NCBI GenBank assembly: GCA_030248215.1
Contig: JASANG010000266.1
Coordinates: forward strand, 62,001 to 126,000
DNA: 64,000 bases
Direction: 5' to 3'
Source of the DNA: Enoplolaimus lenunculus
Taxonomy: Eukaryota > Nematoda > Enoplea > Enoplida > Thoracostomopsidae
Positions 22,684-33,366 of this stretch are shown in pieces (within the stretch, counting starts at the first letter, position 1; every line of letters starts with the position of its first letter). The position numbers and the translations under genes were made by a program. The notes under the pieces are model-generated. The model was not told where the DNA came from. It was given only the letters and a program-made list of their open reading frames with translations, and searched no databases.

Positions 22684-23864
22684 ATGCTGTTTTTCCTGAG
22701 AGAACTAGCAGCTGCAATATGCATTCGGAACTTTGCAACACAAATTTTGAAAAGCTTGCAAACAAAACTTTCAGATGTGAGTGGCAGCTGCAATTTCCGA
22801 CTGCCAAAACTTGCATGTTTCATTCATGAGCGTTTAAATTAAAATACACCTTTAAAACCTTGGCCCGTATTCTCAAATGAGAATAATATCTATCACCAGT
22901 TATAGCGATAGGTTGTCTAAACTTACGAACTTCTGCAATTGCGGAGCTAAAAATTGGCACACAAATGGAACAAATCAAACGCGAAAAATGTGATGAATTT
23001 CAAACTTCATTATGCACTGGTTCGCAAGTTACAAGACCAATCATCAACTGGTGATAGGTGCTACACACATTTAAAAATACGGGCTCTTATGATAGTTCAG
23101 TTAATATATGCAAAGATGAAGTTGGATTATTCAAATCTGCGGTCTTGACACCGCCAGCAACCATGTAGTAGCTATACAAATGTACCATTGGCACTGGTAA
23201 ATCCAGCATCTCTCAACAACCAGAATCAAAGTTGTACTTCGATTTATAATCAAGATATATTAACCCCATCAGATGCAGATAAACAGAACAGTTTGTGCAA
23301 GCGAGAAGCCAGGTGCATTTTTTTAAATATATATACAAAATATTACTTTCGGGTAAGTTCAAACGAGACCTTTTATTCTTTCCCAGATTTCTAATTGAGG
23401 ATTTTGCTTAGTTGGGTAAGAAGTATATACAGTTTATTTTGCAGACACTGAACTGTTGATTATCACTTTAAGTGTAATATTTTAAAAAAAATAGAAAATT
23501 TGCACACCCGTTTAGAAGAGAATACATTTAAGAGTGCCGTGACCTACCTACCACTCAACCGGATGAGGGCGTGGCGTCTGGGAGTGGAGCGTTTGGTGAG
23601 GGGTTAGAGATGGGAACCGAACTTGGTTTTAGTACCTATTTAAAATTCGTATCATAAATATACGTAACATCACTTGGAAATAAAATTTTGTATCACTTAA
23701 ACTCACTGTATATATGTAAATTGTAAATCAAATTGTTCAAAGACACCAACCAGAGCGTAACCGGATATCCTTTTTTGTTTTAATTTCCGGTAGAAATCTA
23801 TGTTATTTTTCGTTTCAGTTGCACTGATCGAAAATTCCGTCATTTCATTGTTTATGCTCATTAG
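22684..23864 (+). CDS. unidentified three-exon gene, 97 residues
   Basis: Exons 22684-22776, 23158-23312 and 23819-23864. Each junction has a canonical site (gat|gtgagt, cgccag|CAA; cc ag|gtgcat, gtttcag|T), phases agree, and the sum is an exact 98 codons with stop. It starts MLFFLRELAAAICIRNFATQ, a hydrophobic to amphipathic N-terminus that could be a signal or membrane segment; the second exon reads ...QSCTSIYNQDILTPSDADKQ and the end is CTDRKFRHFIVYAH. Six cysteines in all. It is divergently oriented to the cuticlin gene, whose 5' end lies within 100 bases, so a shared promoter region is possible. A MITE fills most of intron 1 and another starts 6 bases past the stop. I do not recognise the family; the model rests on splice logic and codon pattern only. 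Confidence 0.45.
22861..23090. mobile_element. MITE with GCCCGTATT...CTATCACCAGTT inverted ends
   Basis: Left ggcccgtattctcaaatg...ctatcaccagtt and right caactggtgatag...atttaaaaatacgggctc are inverted repeats of about 45 bases. No clear target duplication. It occupies intron 1 of the 97-residue gene. Confidence 0.65.
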
Positions 23865-23869
23865 TTGTA

Positions 23870-24078
23870 CACTGCAAAAAATGGTGAGTAAAACTGACTC
23901 TCTCCGAAATAGGCGCTACGGGACTATACAAACTGAGCCAAATTTGACTCAGCCAGAGTCAAATTTGATTCGCAGAGTCGCATGTTTGACACTGGCAGAG
24001 TCGAATTTGACTTAGTTTATGTAGTCCCGTAGAGGCTGTTTCGGAAAGAGACACTTTGACTCACCATTTTTTGCAGTG
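23870..24078. mobile_element. Tc1/mariner-type MITE, almost perfect palindrome
   Basis: Begins CACTGCAAAAAATGGTGAGT and ends in the inverse of the same sequence, with TA on each side. The inverted arms run about 90 bases each (including ctacgggacta and its complement), leaving a very short loop. The arm contains gtgagt-like sequence that could act as a splice donor if transcribed. Confidence 0.85.
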
Positions 24079-26310
24079 TAAAATCATACATTTTATGCTG
24101 CAGTGCTACACGAGAAAAATTGGCGAAATTCATGTAAAAAATGTTACAAAAACTTGGGCGTATTCGAACTTTTTCTTAGAAATTTTAGAAAGCTGGGCGA
24201 ATAAATAAGATTTGCATTGCTCAATAGTATTGCTAGAAAAATAAAACGCGTTTAAGATTTTTTAATACTTCAATATCTGTTTTCCGTTTTCGTTATATTG
24301 AACATTTTATTCGTTTACCATTTCCATTGCTTTTTCTATTCGTTTACAGACTGATAGCAATTCGTCAATGTTTACTACAATTGCATTTTAAATAATTTAG
24401 AAAAAATTGACCTGTTCAAAAAATACAGTGTCAGAAATGGTCTCACAACTGTATAGAAACTGATTTGGAACAAAAAACTATTCAAAGTTGTTGTATTTTC
24501 GATTACCTTTTACACTGTTATCGATGATAAGAGCTTCGTTCAAACGCATCTAAAAATGTAAATAAACTACAGCTTTCTGTCCACTATATATATCGATAAT
24601 TGCACCCAGCACATTATATGTATCCGGATTTATGGGTTAAGCTTATGCTTATCGTTGAAAATAACCTTTCTAACGGTGCTGGCTACGGCCCCAACCAGCT
24701 ATTTTTCGCAAATCTGTGACGTTCAAATATCACAGTTTACAGCGCTCAAACTCAGCACTTAGCTTCGTCTCCGATTTGCGGTTAAGATACTCATGATTTC
24801 TGCACTAAATATATATAAGTTGTGCTTTAGCAACTACGGTTACTGCGCTTTGTGTGTACCTTGTGGATAATACGTCCAGTGCTTAGCCAAACATCCTCGT
24901 ATAGCAATATGAGGTTGGTGTGGAATACCTGCACCAATTAGATTCAATTAATTCATTTGAGGTTTGCTTATACAAGCTGTTTTTGGCACACGTGAAAAGG
25001 GCAAACTTACCGCAGCAAACAAAATGATGAAGATTCCGCATTTGGGCATTTTTATAAATATATCATGGAACCTATGATCATTAAGCATCATGTGAGTTAA
25101 CTTCAAAATGCCTGGTTGAGATTAACTAATATCAAATAGTCCATTATAATTGTTTATTAATGTTTTCTAACAATACTTGTTTTATTGATAAAACCTATTT
25201 TCTTGGTGTCAAAATCATGATAATACGTCTTCAGTTAAAAATATAAATTCAATAACGAAAAAATACAGGATTTACAATTTCAGAGACGAAAAATAAAAAA
25301 CACGAAACGCTGTGCTAAAGATGAGCTTATAGTGCAAGAGTTTACATTTTTGATGATAACGGATTAATTTGTTTCTTCTTAAACATTCCATTTTCATAAA
25401 CAAACTTACTTTTAACAACGTGAAAAACGTGAGATGGCCGGCGCGTAATAAACCATCTACGTCACGAGTAAAGATGTGTCACACGAATGGTCAGCATTTC
25501 GGACGTACATAGTATTTAAATTTGAACGCTTGTCTGTTAAAAAAATAAGTAGTTTCAAGTACAAAGATCACAAGTTGTCTACTCTCAGGGACCGAATAAA
25601 CTCTTAAATAGAAAAGGATACCAGTAAATGGTTAATCACCTTCTGAAAAAATCATGCCCAACGCAAAAAATTACCTTGTGTTTGCAAATTGTGTAAAATG
25701 CCTGCATGAGAGTGCATGCAAATAAAGTCTCGCATATCACTGCCGTGTATAAAATTGTTAACACATTGAAATTTTGTAATGGTTGTTATCTATACCTATA
25801 AGGCCGAACCTTGCCATGTCTATTACGGCGGTAAATGAGCATCGTTGTGTTCGACTTCGACCTGTATTCAATGGCCAATTTAAAGAACAGGGACGGAACA
25901 GTAGTATAAGCTTATTCCAAAGCCTAAGCCTAAACGAAAGACTAAGTTTAAGAATGAGTTTATACGTACGCCCAATTTTAAGCCTAAGCAAAAACATTAG
26001 TCTGAAGCTTAAGTTTATTCTATTGCAGTGCAGCCCCAAAGAAAAACGTGCCGCCCCTGACCTTTGCATAGGCCATTCAATTATACCTACTGTTGGTGTG
26101 TCAAATATGCAGTTTGTGGTGTATAGTGTAACATCTGTCGACGTTGCAATTAACACATGCCGATTAGTATTGGCCTGAATAGCAGGTTGGCCTACGAGAT
26201 ACAATAAACGGAATTTTGAAAATGGTATTAAAAAGAAATTATATAGCAGAAACACACACGAGTAGCATGTTTAAATACCTTTGATGCGTCTCGAGAAATG
26301 TTTTTAATTA
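24079..26310. other. AT-rich DNA with one TTAGGC-type fragment, no gene supported
   Basis: 25905-26030 holds 'aagcctaagcctaaacg' and 'agcctaagcaaaaacattagtctgaag', the TTAGGC MITE core in reverse; its right flank (cgtgccgcccctgacc) resembles 52150-52190. The 131- and 165-codon frames over this fragment arise from the repeat. The rest shows nothing I can support. Confidence 0.4.
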
Positions 26311-26758
26311 TTGTAGTGACCCAAATAAGAGGGTGTGGTGTAATAAGAGCGGGGTCCCCGTTTTGAGTCCCAATTAGGAGTCCGTATCCCTAATAAGAGT
26401 CCGTAAGCGGATTGAGTCCCTAAATCCTAATTAGAGTCCATGAAGGTCAGTTATTCCTAATTGTAGTGCATAAATGACTGCAGGAGCAAATAAAGTTGAG
26501 TTCGAATCTTTAAGGCGGACTTAAATTTTGAAAGTACATTCCTAAGTATACCTTGCATGATCGCTGACGCTATTGACGCAAGACAAATAACCGTTTAATT
26601 CAACGGATAGTTGCTGTAAGTACACGATTATATATCAGTAACGAAGGGTGGCGGAGCGTAGGTTAAAAATAAATAATAGTCCGCAACTGGATAACAAGGG
26701 GGTACCCTCTGGAGAGGCCAAATAAATATCAGTCCCCCTCTTATTCAGTTCAATACAG
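26311..26758. mobile_element. Tc1/mariner-type MITE (CTGTAGTGACCCGAATAAGAGG family), full length
   Basis: 448 bases between TA dinucleotides. Left end ttgtagtgacccaaataagagg; right end, inverted, ctgtattgaactgaataagagg. The interior repeats 'gagtcc' phrases and a ctctaattagagtc-type palindrome. No transposase frame. Confidence 0.85.
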
Positions 26759-27602
26759 TATATGGCGATGAAAATGTTAATTTTAATCAGTCCAACTTTT
26801 AGTAAGTACCTTAATCACCATTTGAACACTTTTTGTTCCACATCTTTTACTTTTGAATTTTGGTACAAAATTTTTGGCAACTATAAACTGCAGAACAATG
26901 ATGAGTATGGGATGCTACGTAGAAGACGAAAATAGATCGCTGTCAGGAACATACAAAAAACTATAATCAGTTTAGTTTTTGTAATATATTAAATTCTTTT
27001 ATTTTGCAAATTGCAGGAACGTTGCTTTTCTTATATACAAAGCTGTTAAGACTAAAATGTAGCAATACGCACTAAACCGCTATACTTTGGAGCAAACGGT
27101 GTCTGAATGTTTAACTAAAAGCAAAAACACCAGCGTATGCGCACACATCCCTGACGTATCGAACAAGATGCAAGGGTTACAGCGCAATGTGCAGTTTCAA
27201 CACTCACATTTCCGAACAATAATAATTGTGTTTAGTTTACAATTTCTGCCAAATTTTGGTTTTTGAATATTTAAAATAATAAACGTGGCGCATAAAGCCG
27301 AAAAAATTTAGTTAACTTTTTTAGTTGATTTCTTTGTTTTTATAACCTAAAACTTAACTGCCAAGTTTCAGAATAATTTTTTGGGTCAGCTGGAAATATA
27401 AAATAGTTAAACCTTTTTAGGCACAATTGTGTTATTATGATCTTTGTATTTTTTTATTGAGCCAGATGGGTTCGGAGGCAAAGAGATGCCAAGAGCTCAG
27501 CTTGCGACCTACTTAAAGTTAATAAAAATATGTGTTCTTTCCGGTTTCTTAGGACCATACTGCACACCCGCTTTTGCATATCGCTATATACGGTAATAAT
27601 CC

Positions 27603-28020
27603 AAGTAAGTGTGGCGTGGAGGATAATAAGAGGGGGTCCCGTTTTGACTCTCAATAAAAGTCAGCAATCCTAACTACATCCGGTGTGTGGTTAGAGTCCA
27701 TAAGCCCTATTAATTGAAGTTCATAAAAGAGAATCAAACACAATGGCTTAAACTGTTAAACTATGTAGCAGACACTCACACAACCAGATATTTTTTTAAA
27801 TTCAGAAACAGATAACGGACATGGTAAGCAATGAAAAATGCTTTGGGGCAAGTCAGTTTTGCCCAAAAGATGGAATATAAAAAAGGCGGGAGTAGGGTTC
27901 GATCAACAAGGGGTGAAGTAAAAGTAAATAATAGTCCGCCACCAAATAACAAGGGGAAAAACTGGCGCGGCGAGGTAAATTATAAACATCAGTCCCTACC
28001 TCTTATTCGGGTCACTACAG
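27603..28020. mobile_element. Tc1/mariner-type MITE, copy with a worn left end
   Basis: The right end is clean (cctcttattcgggtcactacag followed by TA). The left end near 27603 is recognisable from ataagagggggtcccg onward. The interior matches the copy at 26311. It lies 0.3 kb upstream of the MBL-like gene. Confidence 0.7.
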
Positions 28021-28335
28021 TACGCCGTGTGGACTCCTGGATACAAACTGGAGAATGTTGCAGATTGAGTCTGTTGAGTCATAATGTACTTAATTAATTG
28101 GCCAATGTCAATTACAGGGGCCTACCAATTGAAAAGTTGTCCGACTGGATGACTTAGACACTGAGAGGCTTAAGCTTAGGCCTTGACCTAGGTTTAGGCC
28201 TATGTATAGGCTTACGTTTAGGGTTAGACATAATTAACGAGGGCCAATTATGTAAACCTTATTTTCTTATCAAGATATAGAAAGTAATATATGTCGTTAG
28301 TTTTGTAACTATCGTTCATTCCTGCGTGCCATAGA

Positions 28336-30808
28336 ATGACAACAACTTCAGACTATGACATTAAACGTTTATCAGCATCAGTATATCGCATTTGTGATCA
28401 AACCACCACAAGTAGGCCGGCTAAACCGAATCCGTTAATGTACCTGGTACTTCGAAACAGCCTTGCAGTGCTAATAAACACCGGTCGACAACAAGAGCTC
28501 AACCCGAACCGAAGAAATATTTTGCAATTTCTGTGCGACGAATTTAATTTTGAGCCGTGTTTCGATCGAAAGGTAATTTATTAATTTTAAATCATAATCT
28601 TTAATTTTGATTTCGGCTGCTCTCGATTTTGTTTTTTTGCTCATTGCTGCTTTTTCGAGTTTGCGCAGAAAAACGAATCATTAACCTGTGATGCGGCGCC
28701 TTCCGACGCTGTGCGGTTTCGTAATCAAGCAATTAGTTTATGTTACTGCACCGTGACGGTCGGCGTTGGATGACATTGAAATTAAAATGTATAGGGTCAT
28801 CCCAAATTTTTTGTTTTTTCATACAAGTAGAATAGCTGAATTGTGTTCGTTTACAAGGACTGTTTAGGCGCAATGTAAACGGCACGTCAAAATACCGGTA
28901 ACGGAAATTAGGTGTCAAATTTCGAAAATGTTTTGGTTGTATACATTTGAAAAATGCATCACGAATATTCACTTTGCATCAGGGTGCTACCGGAGGTGAA
29001 AAATACTGGCGCCGGAGGTCAACGAAACTTGCCGGAGCCAGAGCAGGAGCCGGAGGTGAGACGAAACCAGGTAGTAAAAATGATGGTTAATTAGTTAGTT
29101 TTAGTTAATGCAATATGTTGTTAAGTTGGTTGGTTGTACGCAATTTTCTGCGAAATTTTGGGAATTCTTGCCTGAAAATTGCAACAAAAGTAAAACTAAA
29201 CATGCTAAACAGATAAATTTTGCAAAATTTTTCTACCGAAATTGACCCTGGAACATAAATTCTACCGGAGCCGGAGGTCGATTCTCTGCCGTAGCCAGAG
29301 CCAGAGGCAGACCTCCGGCTATACCCTGCTTGCTTGGCTTATATAACCAACAACATCGCGATCTATAACACATCAATGAATCAACAGGAATTTCGGTTAA
29401 TTTGTTGCCCGCTTTGGTCGCTAAGACTTTCTCAATGATCTACCTTTGTGCAAAATTTGAAATTAATTGTAATAATTTTCATTTATATATGTGATTCATT
29501 CATACCTTTTAAGTCAAACCATGATGGATCCGTCACTAATACTGTGCAGATGCTTTGTAAATATGTTCTATTTCAGATCCTTGTTATCAACACATCATCT
29601 TTGGATGAACACGTTGGTGGAAATTGTTCGTTTTCGTCGGCGAATCAACTCAGTGAATATTGTGCTGTGAGTTTTGGTTTGACCCTCAGTTGTGGCAGTA
29701 GCACACGTCTATTCATAGTCAGAGACTCATTTTGGTAGAGAAAGTTAATTTTGAGCCAACTTTTTTTACCAGCGACCGTAGCAGCGTAACTTTTTGGTCA
29801 ACAGCTGTTACTTGTTAACTGTTTATTGCTGTCATCATACTTACTACTGTATATTTAATGTTAAAAATCCACGCTCTTAAATCTTACAAAGACAGCTAGA
29901 CCTGTTAGTGATAGTGAATCCGCGTTAAAATTTAATTTCAGGATGTTTGTCAAAGCAACAACGATATCGTATATTCGAGCGATCCATTAAACTCGCATTC
30001 ACTTCACTACGCGTCGCCAACAACTGCTTCAACTTCTGCTCAGCATTCAGCAAATACTCTACCAAATTTAAATGAACCAAATTCAATTGAATTTCTAAAA
30101 CAGTCAAAGTTGGTTTCAAAATTGAACTACTCAATTACCCGTTGGCTATCGGACGGTGAAACAATTGAAATTTCAACTGATCACGAAGACTATTTGACCG
30201 CTTTGCACATTCCTGGACCAAGGCCAGACTGTTTGGCGCTATGGTATCCGCGGGATCGGAAACTTTTTGTTGGTAACTTTGTCTACTACACAACTTGCCC
30301 TTCAAGTGATGCATCGAAAAGATATCGCTCAACAAATGATATACCAGGAGGAAATTCGGCGGATAGCCAACCGTTATGTGGTGGTTGCGAATTTGGTGCA
30401 AATCTTGAAACATACCAGCGGTCGTGCGCTAAATTATTAGCTTTAGTTCGCGAGCAACCAAACTCCGGTGCAATTAGATTATGTTGCGGGAGACATGATG
30501 ACGCACTGCCAACCGCTGCCCTACAAATACTGCACGAATTGCTTAGCCGTATTAATTCAGGAATTGCACTTGAACGCAACTGGAGCGTATACTGGTGCAA
30601 ACAGCACGCTCGACAAGTGTTAGCTAATTCTTCAGCTAATTTACATAATCCCTCAGGTATATCATCTCAGGTTGAACAACAAAGCAATCCTCATTCAATG
30701 GCGACTAGTAATAGAAGCATCGTTTTTGAATATCGACGAGGTTTGCGGTATGACTGGCTGTTGTGGTACGCTGTCAAAATATATAGATGGTTCTGGTCCG
30801 ACAAGTGA
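28336..30808 (+). CDS. metallo-beta-lactamase-fold protein with a degenerate metal site (MBLAC2-like)
   Basis: Exons 28336-28572, 29577-29666 and 29942-30808; all junctions are phase 0 with canonical sites; 397 residues. The order of motifs follows MBL-fold hydrolases such as MBLAC2: SASVYRICDQ near the start, LAVLINTG (usually LIDTG), ILVINTSSLDEHVGGN (usually THxHxDHxGG), WLSDGETIEI, LTALHIPGPRPDCLALWYPR (usually HTPGHxxGxxxL), and KLFVGNFVY (usually GDxxY). The HxHxDH motif is reduced to SSLDEH, the second metal ligand region keeps one His (HIPG), and the ligand Asp of GD is Asn. So metal binding, and therefore hydrolase activity, is probably lost; the fold may serve binding. About 60 low-complexity residues (DVCQSNNDIV...NLNEPNSIEF) are inserted between motif and strand. 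The C-terminus is aromatic (WLLWYAVKIYRWFW) and may sit on a membrane. Intron 1 contains a hAT-type element. Confidence 0.75.
28980..29328. mobile_element. hAT-type MITE, CCGGAGGTC variant, in intron 1 of the MBL-like gene
   Basis: CAGGGTGCTACCGGAGGTG on the left and CACCTCCGG-type sequence ending ATACCCTG on the right. The middle (aatgatggttaattagttag) is shared with copies at 31524-31878, 32700-32843 and 55154-55562. Confidence 0.75.
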
Positions 30809-33366
30809 TAATCAATATAACCTGTACAGCTACAGCCACGCTTGTAAATTTGAACCCATGCCGGCTGAGCGTGCGTAAACCACAGATAACAAATACCGGA
30901 GCCGAACGTCACCATTGCGAATTGAAAGTTGGCATTTAACTAAACTGATAATGAATTTCGTACAATAAGCTTTAAAATGATGCCTAAAGCAGCGAGTTTG
31001 ATTACATTTTTTGATAAAACTGCCAGAACAAATACACAATAGACACTGGCGTTAAATTTTCTGCTGCCGCGAGCCAAAGTCTTCGTTTTACGTTTCGTTT
31101 TTCGCGAAATATTAGTGTTAAACTTTTAAAAATTGCGGCAAATGTTGAACCCAACTTCACTGAAGCGCCATAGCGATTACTATGTAGGTATTCTACCGGA
31201 GATAAATTTTTGCCAGAACCGGAGTGAAACCTCCGGTTATACTTCGTTGGCTACGAAAAAATCAATGTTCGGAAAACTGTAAATTAATTTCAAAAACGAC
31301 TCTAAGCTTGATGGTAATCGCAAAACTTATTTTATACCCCTCAAAAATGCACTCACGCTTTAGCGTAGAGTTGCAATCCCAAGAAAACGCATCAAGGTAG
31401 TGCTGCTGCTAGATTGCTTGTAATATTTTTAAGTAGTCTTGTTTGTGACAAACGAGTCAAATAAACCGTACGTGTATAATCAAGGAGCGAGCTCTTATGG
31501 CAATAATTTGCACGGCGGCACGGCAGGGTACAACCAGGGGTCTGCCTCCAGCTCTGGCTCCGGCAGAAAATCGGCCCACGGCTCCGGTAGAATTTTTACC
31601 GGTGGTTCCGGCAATTTTGGTAATAAAATTTTGCATAATTGTGAAAAATTTATCTGTTGAGCGCGTTTCGTTGTTCTAACTTTGTCATAAACTTCAGGAA
31701 AGAATTTCCAAAGTTTTGCCGAAAATTAACGTAAAACCATACAACTTAACATATCGCAGTATTGGCTAAAATTAACTATTTAACCATCATTTTTACTACC
31801 TGATTTCGCCTCACCTTCGGCTCCGGCAAGTTTTGTTGACCTCCGGCTTCGGTATTTTTCACCTCCGTTTGCACACTGTGATGCAGGAAATTTAATACCT
31901 TATCCTCTACAAAATAGTGAGTTTTTATGCTTGTAAATTTTGTAAATCATTGTTAATCTCACCAGTTGCAAGAATAGTGAATTGCAGTACAAAAGAACGC
32001 TAATTATGCTCTTCAATTTATTAAGAAACTACAAAATAATACACTAGCATTGCACTGTATTGTATAAATTTTACAACAAAAACTGCTTAAGTTACTCGAA
32101 ATAATTTTAGCTCTTAATCTATCAAGCTCTTAAAGGTTACAGTGACAAAAACGTTTTTGTATACCCTAAATGTGAACATCTGAGCTACTCCATATTAACA
32201 TAAATACTTGTATCAGCAAATTTGGTAACTACTGTTTTGTCCAAACAACGCTATACCAATAAGAATTTTACTACGTCTTATTTAATGTGCCACAACTTAA
32301 GAAATCACAACATACTAAAGGTGATATAATTAGCAGTTCCGTCGAATTTCTCTTATACATAAAAGGTCGTTAACTACAACAGTTATCGTTAGATATTTTT
32401 TGCATGCAATAAAAATTCAATGATGGACATGTCAAATTTTACTATAGCAATATGCAGCAAAAATATTGCTAGATTTTAACCGTGTCAAACAATCGACAAA
32501 CTCACAGAAACAAGAAGTCTAAATGGTTAACACCAAGAAAAACATGGTCAAAATCACACGTTAGATATATTTGTATTGAAAAACTAGAAAGGTTAATGTG
32601 CTCTACATGAACCGCTCGCACAAAAGAAAACAGTTCGATTCTAGGTTTTACTGTTAAAATAAACAAATCAATACTCCGAGCAACAAGCAGCATAGCTTAA
32701 TAGTTGTAACAGCGGCCCAGTATTAACATATATAGTAACACAGATGTTACAGATATTAGCCAAGATTAACAAATTAAACATCATTTTACCTATAAGTTTT
32801 GTTGACCTCCGGTTCCGGTATTTTTCACCTCCTGTTGCACCCTGATATCATTGTTTAAACCAGAAATATACTTTAAAGTATGTGCATGGTGTAAAAAACC
32901 AACATAACAATCTGCAATTTCACAACCTGAAACTTTCGGTTAGTGAGTGGGGTAACTGATAGGACTATAGACGACACGGCCCATGTTACTTTTAGGGCCG
33001 TCCTGCTTTCTGGAGGGTCTGTAAAAGAGTAGGCTTACAATCTAGACATTTTTTGCTTAGGCTTAAGCTTAGGCATACGCTTTTGCAACGCTTAGGCTTA
33101 GGAATACGCTTAATCTATTATTACGGCCCTAAAAGTAAGATAGGCCGACGATACTCACAATTGAGTATTAAATAATATTTAGATTGCTTCAGTAAATAGT
33201 CATCTTTGTGTTCTATGTCCAATTATGCAGGATGGTTAAGCATAATTCTGGATTACGTTTAATTTTAGATCCAAAACAAAATCATTGGATAAACATTATC
33301 ATAATCATATCTTAATCATAAACAACAGCGTCACAGAACTTTGAAACCAACCAAACGTAAAAAATA
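30809..33366. other. intergenic DNA with hAT-type fragments
   Basis: A worn fragment at about 31190-31240, an element at 31524-31878, and a right-hand fragment at about 32700-32843 ending GTTGCACCCTG, all of the CCGGAGGTC family. A TTAGGC-type core lies at 33050-33125. No coding pattern elsewhere. Confidence 0.5.
31524..31878. mobile_element. hAT-type MITE, CCGGAGGTC variant
   Basis: Begins CAGGGTACAACCAGGGGTC and ends in a worn gtttgcacactg. The interior carries ctccggc repeats and the family core (aaccatcatttttactacctg). Confidence 0.6.

Noticed and set aside
25758-26255. 165- and 131-codon frames on opposite strands
   Set aside because: Both cover a TTAGGC-MITE fragment; the protein repeats (SLSLNERLSLRM) reflect the DNA repeat.
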